Of a DNA stretch of 32,504 nt, positions 14,210 through 22,059 are shown in pieces. The notes beneath the pieces are model-generated. The model was given only the letters and a program-made list of their open reading frames with translations. It was not told where the DNA came from and made no database searches. Source of the DNA: Armatimonadota bacterium (GTDB lineage Bacteria > Armatimonadota > Fimbriimonadia > Fimbriimonadales > ATM1); the NCBI GenBank assembly GCA_022567555.1, contig JADFGT010000022.1:1-32504 (forward strand), written 5' to 3'. Position 1 is the stretch's first letter; each line of letters opens with the position of its first letter. Both the position numbers and the translations under genes were made by a program.

Positions 14210-14815
14210 ATGGCACGGATTAGCAGGAACGCGACGGGCCTTCGAGACCAATTGACTACGGCCATTGCGGGCGCGACGGCGGAGGGCCTGAACTGGCCCG
14301 CCAGCGCGCCCACGGTCATCGACATCACGGCGGCGAGGGACGACCTCGGCACCGCCATAACGGACACCGATACGAAGGAGGCCGCGTGGAAGGTCGCCGC
14401 CCAGGCCAAGGGAACGAAGATCACAGGTGGCTTCGACATCATGAAGGCGGTGGACGAGGCGACCGACCTGCTTTATGGTCCGAGCGCCGCCGAGAAGAAC
14501 AACTTCGGGCTTGTCCCGAAGGGCGCGCCGATTGACGAACTGCACAAACTCATCGCGATCCTGGTGAGCGATGGGCCGGTCGGGGGCTCGCTGAAGTTCG
14601 ATTGGGAGAGCATCGAGGGCGCCGCGTACGAGGTGCAATGGTCTACGACCTCGGACTTCGCAGTGATCGTCGGCTCGGCGACGTCCGCCTCGGGGAGCGA
14701 CTACATCATCAGCGGCCTGATTCCGGGCACGCAGTACTGGATGCGCGTCCGCCCCGTCCGCGGCGGCGAGACCGCCGAATGGTCCGACCCCGCAACGCGG
14801 GTCGCGCCGGTGTAG
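14210..14815 (+). CDS. Fibronectin type III domain protein
   Basis: A 201-aa protein without a signal peptide. The N-terminal ~110 residues (MARISRNATGLRDQLTTAI ... ARDDLGTAITDTDTKEAAWK ... KAVDEATDLLYGPSAAEKN) are helical. The C-terminal ~85 residues form a fibronectin type III domain (FDWESIEGAAYEVQWSTTSDF, then SGLIPGTQYWMRVRPVRGG). The same two-part layout is known for short proteins of unknown role in several environmental phyla. GATAAT (14176-14181) could serve as a -10. The reading frame is also open upstream through the 21-bp array to a GTG at 13871. I reject that longer form because the array keeps any frame open and the upstream residues look like translated repeat DNA. Confidence 0.7.
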   Translation: MARISRNATGLRDQLTTAIAGATAEGLNWPASAPTVIDITAARDDLGTAITDTDTKEAAWKVAAQAKGTKITGGFDIMKAVDEATDLLYGPSAAEKNNFGLVPKGAPIDELHKLIAILVSDGPVGGSLKFDWESIEGAAYEVQWSTTSDFAVIVGSATSASGSDYIISGLIPGTQYWMRVRPVRGGETAEWSDPATRVAPV

Positions 14816-14837
14816 GGCGTGTGCCACGGTCACTCCG

Positions 14838-14863
14838 CTCCTCACCCCTCCGCGGGTGAGGAG
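14838..14863. terminator. Stem-loop after the FN3 gene
   Basis: CTCCTCACCC (14838-14847) and GGGTGAGGAG (14854-14863) form a perfect 10-bp stem with a 6-base loop, 22 bases after the stop codon. There is no T run. CCTCACC-type palindromes are common dispersed elements, so it may equally be one of those. Confidence 0.45.
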
Positions 14864-14930
14864 AGGTAAAGCCTCCGCCCTCCCCGGTCTGGCGGAACGC
14901 GTTCCCACGGCGGCAGCCTCCGATTCGTTG

Positions 14931-14936
14931 TAAACT
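14931..14936 (+). promoter_or_regulatory. -10 element before the Bax-inhibitor-like gene
   Basis: TAAACT, preceded by TTG, lies eight bases before the GTG at 14945. No SD is present. Confidence 0.35.
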
Positions 14937-14944
14937 GCCTCTCT

Positions 14945-15673
14945 GTGGACTTCCTGCGGCCCTCGTTCCTTCCGGAACCCGGAACGGTCCCGAACAGCGT
15001 GGCCGACGGTGACTACATGGCGAGGGTTCGCTTCGTGCGGCTCACCGGGCTGCTCCACCTGGGTTCGCTCCTGCTGCCGGCGGGCTTCGTCTGGTTTTGG
15101 CTCCAACCCGGCCCGATGGAGGCCCTCTCACGCATAGATACCGAGATCACCTATCTCTCCGCGGTGGGGTTTTGGGTGCTGGTGGCGGTCGCGCGCAGGG
15201 CGCCGGCAGCGCTTCAGGTGGCGGCCTACGGGCTCTTTGCCGCCTGCGTGTCGGCGGTGGTTGCGCCCTGGCTGGGGTGGATGCACGACGGGTTCCCGGT
15301 GTTCATCGAGGCCGCGGGGTGGATCCTGGCCTCGGCCTGGATCGGCCTCGCGCTGTACAATCTGTTTTGCGGTCGGGACTACAGTTTCGCGGGCGAGTTG
15401 ATCCTGGTCTGCTTGTGGGTGGGGGCGGTGGCCGCAGCAGTTACGTTCGGCAGCGACCTGACCATATCGGAGGGGTTGACTCTCTACCTGATTGCGGCCG
15501 TGCCGGCCTGCTACTGGGTGTCTGATCTGGCCATGATATTGCGCCGGAGGACGCACGGCGACATGGCGCCGGCCGTAATGGACTTGCACCGTGACATGCT
15601 CAATTTCGTGGGAATCCCGTTCCGGCTGGCCGGGATGGCCCGCCGCAGAGGCAAGGTACAGATGAAATGGTAG
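14945..15673 (+). CDS. Divergent Bax inhibitor-1-like integral membrane protein
   Basis: A 242-aa polytopic membrane protein with about six or seven hydrophobic segments (about residues 34-53, 67-83, 88-108, 119-140, 148-167 and 174-196). The end, PAVMDLHRDMLNFVGIPFRL, resembles the LDLYLDFINLFLxLLR signature that closes the BI-1/YccA (UPF0005) family. The match in the rest is weak, so the call is tentative. GTG 14945 is the only sensible start, with a TAAACT element close by. It overlaps the DAHP synthase gene by seven bases, so the two are probably co-expressed, with no obvious functional link. Confidence 0.55.
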   Translation: MDFLRPSFLPEPGTVPNSVADGDYMARVRFVRLTGLLHLGSLLLPAGFVWFWLQPGPMEALSRIDTEITYLSAVGFWVLVAVARRAPAALQVAAYGLFAACVSAVVAPWLGWMHDGFPVFIEAAGWILASAWIGLALYNLFCGRDYSFAGELILVCLWVGAVAAAVTFGSDLTISEGLTLYLIAAVPACYWVSDLAMILRRRTHGDMAPAVMDLHRDMLNFVGIPFRLAGMARRRGKVQMKW

Positions 15674-16713
15674 TTGTGATGCATCACGGCGCATCGGACG
15701 CCGAGATAGACCAGGTCTGCGATTCGATACGGAAGCGCGGCCTTGAGCCGCTGCTGATGCCGGGGAACACGATGGCGATCGGCATCCCATCGTCCATCCC
15801 GCCCGATGTGCGGGAGCCGCTGGGTCAGATACTTCAGATCCTGCCCGGCGTAGACTCGGTCACCCACGTCAGCCGGAGTTACAAACTAGCTTCGCGGGAA
15901 TTCCACCCTGCCGACACCATTGTGGATGTGGGCGGCGTGCGATTCGGGCAGCCGAACGTTACGGTGATTGCCGGACCGTGCAGTATAGAGGGATACGACC
16001 AACTGAAGGCTACGGCGGAGACTGTACAGCGGGCGGGGGCTACCGTGCTGCGCGGGGGGGCGTTCAAGCCGCGCACGTCGCCCTACTCTTTCCAGGGCCT
16101 GGCCGAAGAGGGTCTCCGCATCATGCAGCAGGTGGGGAAGGAGACGGGAATCCGGACCATCTCCGAAGTGATGTCACCCGACATGGTTGAGACCGTCGCG
16201 AAGCACGTAGACATCCTGCAAATTGGCGCGAGAAGTATGCAGAACTTCCCGCTGCTGATTGAAGCGGGGAAGAGCGGCCACCCGGCGATGCTGAAGCGCG
16301 GCCCGGGCGCCACCGTGGATGAGTTCCTGCTGGCGGCGGAGTACCTGCTGGCGAACGGCAACCAGAACGTCATCTTGTGCGAACGCGGCGTGCATCCGCT
16401 TGACCGCACGTACACGCGCAATACGCTCGACCTGGCGGCGGTACCGGTCTTGAAGGAGTATTCGCATCTGCCGGTGGTCGTTGACCCCAGTCACGGTACG
16501 GGCAAGGCGAAGTACGTCCCGGCCATGTGCTACGCGGCCATTGCGGCCGGCGCGGACGGAATCATGGTCGAGGTGCATCCGGACCCGCGCGAATCCCTCT
16601 CCGACGCGGCGCAGGCCCTAACTCCGGCGCTGTTTGAGCAGATGATGGAGAAGCTGCGAGGGTTTGTCGCGTCGGCGGGCCGGTCATTGTCGAGGATTGA
16701 GGCACGGGCGTAA
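15667..16713 (+). CDS. aroF: 3-deoxy-7-phosphoheptulonate (DAHP) synthase, type I-beta with N-terminal regulatory domain
   Basis: A 348-aa enzyme that condenses phosphoenolpyruvate and erythrose 4-phosphate, the first step of the shikimate pathway. Residues 1-~70 (MVVVMHHGASDAEIDQVCDSI ...) match the ferredoxin-like domain that gives feedback control in Thermotoga-type DAHP synthases. The barrel then shows VIAGPCSIEGY (about 100), LRGGAFKPRTSPYSFQG (about 129), ILQIGARSMQNF, KRGPGATVDEF and VVDPSHGTGK (about 270), with metal and substrate residues in place. The ATG lies within the end of the preceding membrane-protein gene (ATGGTAG overlap). Confidence 0.95.
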   Translation: MVVVMHHGASDAEIDQVCDSIRKRGLEPLLMPGNTMAIGIPSSIPPDVREPLGQILQILPGVDSVTHVSRSYKLASREFHPADTIVDVGGVRFGQPNVTVIAGPCSIEGYDQLKATAETVQRAGATVLRGGAFKPRTSPYSFQGLAEEGLRIMQQVGKETGIRTISEVMSPDMVETVAKHVDILQIGARSMQNFPLLIEAGKSGHPAMLKRGPGATVDEFLLAAEYLLANGNQNVILCERGVHPLDRTYTRNTLDLAAVPVLKEYSHLPVVVDPSHGTGKAKYVPAMCYAAIAAGADGIMVEVHPDPRESLSDAAQALTPALFEQMMEKLRGFVASAGRSLSRIEARA

Positions 16714-16747
16714 CTGTGGGTGCGACACTCCTGTCGCGCATTAGAAT

Positions 16748-16772
16748 CCCTCACCTCTCGCAGAGGTGAGGG
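16748..16772. repeat. Palindrome CCCTCACCTCT-CGC-AGAGGTGAGGG
   Basis: It has 11-bp perfect arms with a 3-base centre, the same geometry and outer CCCTC as the P family but a different interior. It lies 35 bases after the DAHP synthase stop and may also end its transcript. Confidence 0.85.
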
Positions 16773-16778
16773 CCAGAA

Positions 16779-16832
16779 GAAATCCCTCAACAATCTCATT
16801 GTGAAATCCCTCAACAATCTCATTGTTGAGGG
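16779..16832. repeat. Direct duplication of a palindrome arm followed by a complete palindrome
   Basis: GAAATCCCTCAACAATCTCA occurs at 16779 and again at 16803, each running on into TTGT. The second copy completes the palindrome CCCTCAACAAT-CTC-ATTGTTGAGGG (16808-16832). The first copy stops at the centre, a half-element duplication like that at 8040. Confidence 0.88.
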
Positions 16833-16859
16833 TAACTCTCCCCGACCGGCGCCCATGCA

Positions 16860-16903
16860 CCCTCGACATTGAGAATGTCGAGGGCTTCTAATTGTTGAAG
16901 GAT
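16860..16903. repeat. Palindrome CCCTCGACATT-GAG-AATGTCGAGGG plus a further half element
   Basis: 11-bp perfect arms at 16860-16870 and 16874-16884. The change of CCCTCAAC to CCCTCGAC on the left is matched by GTCGAGGG on the right. AATTGTTGAAGGAT at 16890-16903 is a lone right arm of the P4/P8 type. Together with 16748-16832 this fills the intergenic stretch 16714-16932. Confidence 0.85.
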
Positions 16904-16932
16904 TCCTCTCCGCTGTCGCTGCGTCGCGCCTT

Positions 16933-17331
16933 CTACCCGGCAGGCTCCAGCGGCTGCCGGGCCGCGAACCCCGCGTCCAGTTCGTGCCAAGCCTGCACTT
17001 CCGGCTCTCCCAGGCACCAGCAAAGATAGACTTCCCGGCCCTCGCGGATGCTGGGGAAGTCAATCAGCCCCTGGGCATGGCCCTTGACGACGCAGCCATG
17101 CGTCTCAACGTCCGCCGTCAACTGTTCGAGAAGATGCAGGGCGTCATCTTCGTCCGAAGTGTGGGGCTCGCCGTTGGACCCGGCTTGGCGAAGGGACTTA
17201 TGGGAACGCTCCCTTTGCTTCTGAAATAGATCCCAAGCGTCCTGGATCCTCAGGAGCAGCGGCGTGAGGCGGGGGATGAGGCTATTGGCCTCCTCTATCG
17301 TGAAGTGCCTCTTGTGGGCGTATCCGGGCAT
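16933..17331 (-). CDS. DUF2203 family protein
   Basis: A 132-aa protein that begins HKRHFTIEEANSLIPRLTPLL, continues through a helical middle, and ends GLIDFPSIREGREVYLCWCLGE then VQAWHELDAGFAARQPL. This is the full pattern of DUF2203, including the conserved DFP, GREVYLCW and WHE-x-DAGF elements. The family's function is unknown. ATG 17331 is preceded by GAGGGG as SD. The open frame upstream to 17535 covers the divergent gene's start and is not family-like. It is transcribed toward the palindrome cluster. Confidence 0.85.
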   Translation of the reverse strand: MPGYAHKRHFTIEEANSLIPRLTPLLLRIQDAWDLFQKQRERSHKSLRQAGSNGEPHTSDEDDALHLLEQLTADVETHGCVVKGHAQGLIDFPSIREGREVYLCWCLGEPEVQAWHELDAGFAARQPLEPAG

Positions 17332-17437
17332 CGTCCCCTCATTATTCCCCGGCTGTCGGCACAGTTTCCCCGGACAGGCCGGTTCCGGTCCGCCGCCAGC
17401 GCCCCATCTTGCAGCGAGGATTTGATAGGATAAGGGC

Positions 17438-18721
17438 ATGAAGTCAAGATACCGAGACCGCTCCGTTCTGATACACGGCAAGTTCCGGAGCGAAAAGTGG
17501 GACTTCGAGGACCACATCCTCCCCCCGATTACCACCTCGGCGGCTTTTCGCCTGCGAACGGCGGAGCGCGGCGCTGAAGCCTTCCGCCAATTTGCGAACC
17601 CGGAACTTGACCGCAGTACGCTCCATCCGATCTACATTTACAGCCGGCTTGACGACCCGTGCCAAGGCCTTTTGGAGGAGAATCTGGCGTTCTCGGAAAA
17701 GGGCGAGACGGCAGTCTGCTTCGCCACCGGGATGGCGGCGGTCAGCGCGGTCCTCGGCATCCATTTGCAGGCCGGGGACCACATAGTAGTTCACAAAACG
17801 ATTTACGGTTGCTCTTTCAGCCTGATAACGCGGTGGCTCAAGAGGTTCGGCGTGGAACACGCGCTGGTGGATTTTCGTGACTTGCCGACGCTTCGAGGCG
17901 CGATCCGGCCGGAAACGAGGGTGCTCTATTTCGAGACGCCCTGCAACCCGACGCTCGAACTTGTGGATATCGTAGGGGTCGTCGGTGCGGCCCGCGAATC
18001 TGACGAAGGCCGCGCCCCGGACGAGCGCATCGCAGTGATTCTGGACAATACGTTCGCCACGCCCTTCTGCCAGCGTCCGCTGGTCGAGGGCGTGGACTTC
18101 GTTGTGCACAGCCTAACCAAGAACCTCGGAGGCTTTGGGGCGGACATGGGCGGCGCCGTCATTGGGCCCCGGGCCAAAGAGACCGATCTGCTGCTCTTCC
18201 GCAAGGATTTCGGCGGCTCGATCTCGCCGAAGACTGCATGGCAAATTCTGGTGTACGGCCTTCCGACGCTGGCCCTCCGGATGGAATGCCAGCAGGCGTC
18301 CGCCCAGAGGATTGCCGAATTCCTGGAACCGCACCCGCTCGTCAGTCGCGTGCGCTATCCTGGCCTGGACAGTTTCCCCCAGAGCGACTTGGCGAGAAAG
18401 CAAATGCGGGACGTAGACGGCAACTTCGCACCCGGCTCGATGGTCTATTTCGAGATGGAGGGCGGCCCCGACGAGGCGTATTGCCGGGCCGTTAAACTGA
18501 TGAACCGGCTGGCGGAGCATGCGCTGAGTGTGACGATGGCGGTGAGTTTGGGCCAGATTCGGACCCTTGTCTCGCATCCTGCCTCGATGACGCACAGCGC
18601 GATCCCGCCGGAGGACCAGGAACGCGCCGGCATTTTGCCCGGAGGCGTCCGGCTGAGCGTCGGCATAGAGGACGTCCGCGACATCTTCGGCGACCTTGAG
18701 GACGCCCTGGAGCACCTTTAG
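17438..18721 (+). CDS. Cys/Met metabolism PLP-dependent enzyme (methionine gamma-lyase / cystathionine gamma-synthase group)
   Basis: A 427-aa fold-type I PLP enzyme. Family landmarks are YIYSRLDDPCQGLLEENLAFSEKGETAVCFATGMAA (about residues 66-102), YFETPCNPTLELVDI (about 168), ILDNTFATPFCQRPLVEGVD and the Schiff-base lysine K228 in HSLTKNLGGFG. The C-terminus has LVSHPASMTHS, as in gamma-elimination and gamma-replacement enzymes, and GVRLSVGIED. Which sulfur amino-acid reaction it runs cannot be fixed. The N-terminus is about 20 residues longer than usual. GGATAAGGGC immediately upstream may act as SD. Confidence 0.88.
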   Translation: MKSRYRDRSVLIHGKFRSEKWDFEDHILPPITTSAAFRLRTAERGAEAFRQFANPELDRSTLHPIYIYSRLDDPCQGLLEENLAFSEKGETAVCFATGMAAVSAVLGIHLQAGDHIVVHKTIYGCSFSLITRWLKRFGVEHALVDFRDLPTLRGAIRPETRVLYFETPCNPTLELVDIVGVVGAARESDEGRAPDERIAVILDNTFATPFCQRPLVEGVDFVVHSLTKNLGGFGADMGGAVIGPRAKETDLLLFRKDFGGSISPKTAWQILVYGLPTLALRMECQQASAQRIAEFLEPHPLVSRVRYPGLDSFPQSDLARKQMRDVDGNFAPGSMVYFEMEGGPDEAYCRAVKLMNRLAEHALSVTMAVSLGQIRTLVSHPASMTHSAIPPEDQERAGILPGGVRLSVGIEDVRDIFGDLEDALEHL

Positions 18722-18773
18722 GGAGCGAGGCTCGAAAGTTGAAATTCGGAGTCCGTAGTGTAAGGAGCCGGGT

Positions 18774-20084
18774 TTGAGATTTGGATCCTCGGGCGGCCGA
18801 TGGACTCTGGGCCTCGCCGCTGTCTTGGCGGTGAATCTGTGGGGTCTCGCTCTGGTGCTCCGGCCGGGCGACCTGTGGGGCGACCCGGCGAACCGGGACT
18901 TGCAGGCCCTTCTTGAAACGACGCGCGAGGAGCCGGGCCTGGTCCGGTGGTTCCTGGGCGATTGGCCGCTCGGAAACGGCTTCTATCGCCCGCTTCCCTC
19001 GCTTACGTTCAAACTGGACGACCTGCTGCATGCCGACAACCTGCGCGGGTATCGGTTCACGAACTGGCTGATCTGCGCGGGCTGCTCGTTCCTGCTTGTC
19101 TGGTTCGTTTGGGAAGTGCTGCGGTCGCGCCGCTGCGCGATCGGATGCGGAGCGCTGCTTGCGGCGTGGCAGAGCGACCTTGTGCTCTTCCTTCCCATGG
19201 AGGGCGCGTCATGGGCGGTTGCGGCGGTGCTGGTCGTGTATGGTCTTGTGTACGGGCGGTCCGGGCGCTGGTGCTTTCTTGCCGCGGCGGCCATCGTGGT
19301 TCTTGTCGGCCAAGAGATGCAGGCCGCTCTTCCGTACCGCGAGATCGACAGTCAAACGCTCGGTTTTCGCGTTATCGAATGGCCTCCGGGGCGAACGGCG
19401 ACCCTCATGACGCTATTCGGACTCACGTCTCTCGGCGCGTACTGCCGGTTCGAAAGAGAGGGTCTCGTGGGGTGGGGTTTGCTAAGCCTTGCGGCGCTCA
19501 CCGCCGCACTCGGGTGTTATGAGCAGGCGGCAGTGCTCCCCGCCGCGCTGCTCGGGTGCGCGGTCACGCTTCGATTCCAAGGTGTGAGTGTGCGCTGGCT
19601 CTGGCACCTAATGCCGTGGACCCTGGTGGGGGCGTATCTGTTTCTGCACACAGCGCTGCTTCCGGCAGACACGAGCTACCGGGTCCAGCAAGCCAGGGCC
19701 GTCTCAGGCGGCATTCGCGACCTCGCCATATGGCTTTTCCGGCCCGTCAGGCCTGCGATTGACACCAAGGTCCTTATTGCCCCGGAGATTGGATTCGCGG
19801 TGGTGGTCCTGTCCGGGTTCTGGCTGAACCTGGCCCGCGTCCTGGCCTACACGGCGGCCTATTTCGAAGCGCGGCGGGCGTGGCTGCCGATTCTGTTCGG
19901 CCTGCTCGGCTCGACCGGGGCGTATGCGGCGCTCGCATTTCAGCACCCGTTCGCGCACTACTTCTACTTTCCGTTCGCCTTTCGGACGGTGTTCGTGGCA
20001 GCCTTAATCGCTCTGGCCTGGAAGACCGTGGTCACCGGCGCGTCGCGCCGAGCGCTTCCAGCGCCCGGAAAGCGCGCTCCCTGA
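18774..20084 (+). CDS. Polytopic membrane protein, GT-C-like
   Basis: A 436-aa integral membrane protein with about ten hydrophobic segments. The first loop has GNGFYRPLPSLTFKLDDLLHADNLRGYRFTNWLI. This parallels the FYRPL...Y(R/H)xxN segment of GT-C-fold membrane glycosyltransferase-like proteins (dolichyl-phosphate-mannose type), with the expected acidic residue before it (DLWGDPANRD). No sugar-transfer activity can be shown. The TTG start is supported by a good SD (AAGGAG, six bases upstream). It lies 52 bases after the PLP enzyme gene, perhaps in one operon, and its end overlaps the convergent pheT gene by 53 bases. Confidence 0.72.
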   Translation: MRFGSSGGRWTLGLAAVLAVNLWGLALVLRPGDLWGDPANRDLQALLETTREEPGLVRWFLGDWPLGNGFYRPLPSLTFKLDDLLHADNLRGYRFTNWLICAGCSFLLVWFVWEVLRSRRCAIGCGALLAAWQSDLVLFLPMEGASWAVAAVLVVYGLVYGRSGRWCFLAAAAIVVLVGQEMQAALPYREIDSQTLGFRVIEWPPGRTATLMTLFGLTSLGAYCRFEREGLVGWGLLSLAALTAALGCYEQAAVLPAALLGCAVTLRFQGVSVRWLWHLMPWTLVGAYLFLHTALLPADTSYRVQQARAVSGGIRDLAIWLFRPVRPAIDTKVLIAPEIGFAVVVLSGFWLNLARVLAYTAAYFEARRAWLPILFGLLGSTGAYAALAFQHPFAHYFYFPFAFRTVFVAALIALAWKTVVTGASRRALPAPGKRAP

Positions 20085-22059
20085 CGTCATTCGCCTCTTC
20101 GTCCGTGAGGGTGCGCTCCGGATGTCGGAGGAGCATTGCTATTCCGAGGCTATGCTTCCCCTGCTCAATCCCCTCTCCCTCATATACGTCGAACAGCCAG
20201 ATACGTTCAAGGGTCTCGCCTGCGGCTTCGCGAACCGCGCTCTCCAGTTCGGAGTATGGGACCTTGCTCGAAATAGCCATCGCCATGTCACGTCGAATGG
20301 CAGGGAACGGACTGATCGGTCGGTAGCGCGGTGTTGCCTCCGGAACGCTTAGAATCGCTTCGAGGTCCAGTTCGCCCATCATCGCGTCTTCACGGACGTG
20401 CAACCCGTCCGCGACCTCCGGGAGAACTTGCCCAAACAGGCCTAACTCCCGGCCACCGGCCAAGACCTTCGCCTGCCGGTGCCGGTGGAAGCGTTTGTCG
20501 TCGTTCGCCTGAAACTCGAACGGCCGGCGCAGCAGTTCGCCCAGGAGATCGACCATGCCTTTGGCGGCGGCCAAGTCCGCCGCCGGAGACTCTTTGTTCT
20601 CCCAGTGCTCTTCTAGCAGCCTGCCGCTCATCAGGAATCCGAGCGCCGGGAACTCGCGGCCGTTGAGAAAGACCTTCCCGGCCTCGAACAGAAACAGCGG
20701 CCTGCCGCGATTACGGGCCGCGCACGCGGCGAGGCCGGGCAACAATGAACAGCGCAACAACGCAGACTCCGGGGCGACCGGGTTGCGCAGGCGGACGCGT
20801 TCACCATCGGCGTCGAGGGGCGAGAGATCGCCGAACGTGTGGTTGATCACCTCGGTGAAACCGAGGCGAAGCATCGCCCGTTTGACTCGCGATGTCAGCG
20901 CGGGCTCGGGAGTTTCGCCGCCCTGGAGGGTCGAGCCGATGGGCAGCGACTCCGGAATTTTTTCGTATCCCCACAGCCGCCCGATCTCTTCAACGAAATC
21001 GTCCTCGCGGCGCAGGTCGGCCCTCCACGAGGGCGGCGTCGCCACCAGAGAGCCGTTCTCCTCGGTCACCCGGCAGCCGAGCGCTTGCAGCCCGGTGGCG
21101 GCGGCGGCTTCCGGCACCTCCACACCCAGGACCAGGTTCCAGCGGCTCGGCCGTACCTTAGCGGGTTTTCGCTCCGGCGGCCGCGCATAAACGTCGAGGA
21201 CCCCGTTGACCGGTTCTGTGCCGGTATCCTTCCGGACCAGTAACGCAAATCTGTTTAGCGCCCGAACCACACCCTCCGGGTCCACGTATCTCTCGAATCG
21301 ATAACTCGCGTCGGTAGAGAGGCCGAGCGCCTTGCGCGTGCGGCGTATCGAGCGCGGGTCGAAGTGCGCGGATTCCAGGAGTAGGTTCTTGGTCGAGCCG
21401 GAGACCTCGCTGTCCTCGCCGCCCATCACGCCGGCAACCGCGACCGGCCTGTCCGCGTCGCAGATCATGAGCATGTCCGGTCCCAGTTTTCGCTCAATCC
21501 CGTCCAATGTCTTGAGGGTCTCGCCGGGTCGAGGCCGGCGAACCACGACCTTGGATCCGGCCAAGAGGTCGAGGTCGAAGGCGTGCAGCGGCTGGCCCAG
21601 TTCCAGCATGACGTAGTTTGTCATGTCCACGATCACGTTGATCGGCCTCATGCCACAGGCCAGCAGCCGTCCCTGAATCCGCTCGGAACTCTGCGCCGGG
21701 GCGAGTCCCCGGAACAGGCGCGCACCGTACCGCGGACATAGGTCCGGGTCTAAGACCTCCACCCCGGCACCCACCGCCGTCTCCTCCTCATCACCGAGCG
21801 CGAACCCGTTCACGCACTCGCGCATCAGATCGGTGGGCCTGTATCGCGCGGCGTCCTTCGCGCAGAGTTCGCGCGCGACGCCGAGCACTGACAGGCAGTC
21901 CCCTCGATTCGGCGTCACCTTGAAATCTAAAACAGGTCCCAGCGGCGACTCCTCCATCCGCTCCAGTTCCATGCCGAGCATCGTGAGCGTGTGGCCGATC
22001 TCGTCGGCGGCGGCGTCTGTCCGCACGAACTCTTTCAGCCACTCGACCGTGAGTTTCAT
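20032..22059 (-). CDS. pheT: Phenylalanine-tRNA ligase beta subunit, short form lacking the N-terminal tRNA-binding OB domain
   Basis: A 675-aa subunit of the alpha2-beta2 enzyme that charges tRNA-Phe. The N-terminus MKLTVEWLKEFVRTDAAADEI passes after LGMELERMEESPLGP directly into LDFKVTPNRGDCLSVLGVAREL. In usual ~800-aa bacterial PheT an EMAP-II-like tRNA-binding domain of about 110 residues lies between these two points. The B3/B4 editing domain (DMTNYVMLELGQPLHAFD, about 145), B5, the catalytic-like core (EEIGRLWGYEKIP, about 355) and the C-terminal anticodon-binding FDX-ACB domain (PISPFPAIRRDMAM onwards, about 580) are present. ATGA overlap with pheS. It converges with the membrane-protein gene. 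Confidence 0.95.
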   Translation of the reverse strand: MKLTVEWLKEFVRTDAAADEIGHTLTMLGMELERMEESPLGPVLDFKVTPNRGDCLSVLGVARELCAKDAARYRPTDLMRECVNGFALGDEEETAVGAGVEVLDPDLCPRYGARLFRGLAPAQSSERIQGRLLACGMRPINVIVDMTNYVMLELGQPLHAFDLDLLAGSKVVVRRPRPGETLKTLDGIERKLGPDMLMICDADRPVAVAGVMGGEDSEVSGSTKNLLLESAHFDPRSIRRTRKALGLSTDASYRFERYVDPEGVVRALNRFALLVRKDTGTEPVNGVLDVYARPPERKPAKVRPSRWNLVLGVEVPEAAAATGLQALGCRVTEENGSLVATPPSWRADLRREDDFVEEIGRLWGYEKIPESLPIGSTLQGGETPEPALTSRVKRAMLRLGFTEVINHTFGDLSPLDADGERVRLRNPVAPESALLRCSLLPGLAACAARNRGRPLFLFEAGKVFLNGREFPALGFLMSGRLLEEHWENKESPAADLAAAKGMVDLLGELLRRPFEFQANDDKRFHRHRQAKVLAGGRELGLFGQVLPEVADGLHVREDAMMGELDLEAILSVPEATPRYRPISPFPAIRRDMAMAISSKVPYSELESAVREAAGETLERIWLFDVYEGEGIEQGKHSLGIAMLLRHPERTLTDEEANDVRERAFRALEALGATRR

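Noticed and set aside
13871-14815. A 314-aa ORF reading a GPNGAPI heptad repeat fused to the FN3 protein
   Set aside because: The 21-bp period keeps all frames open on both strands, the residues before the array look random, and homology-like sequence starts only at ATG 14210.
13946-15106. A 386-aa minus-strand ORF with DWGSVRT repeats
   Set aside because: It is antisense to the FN3 gene and the 21-bp array, and its composition is that of a shadow frame.
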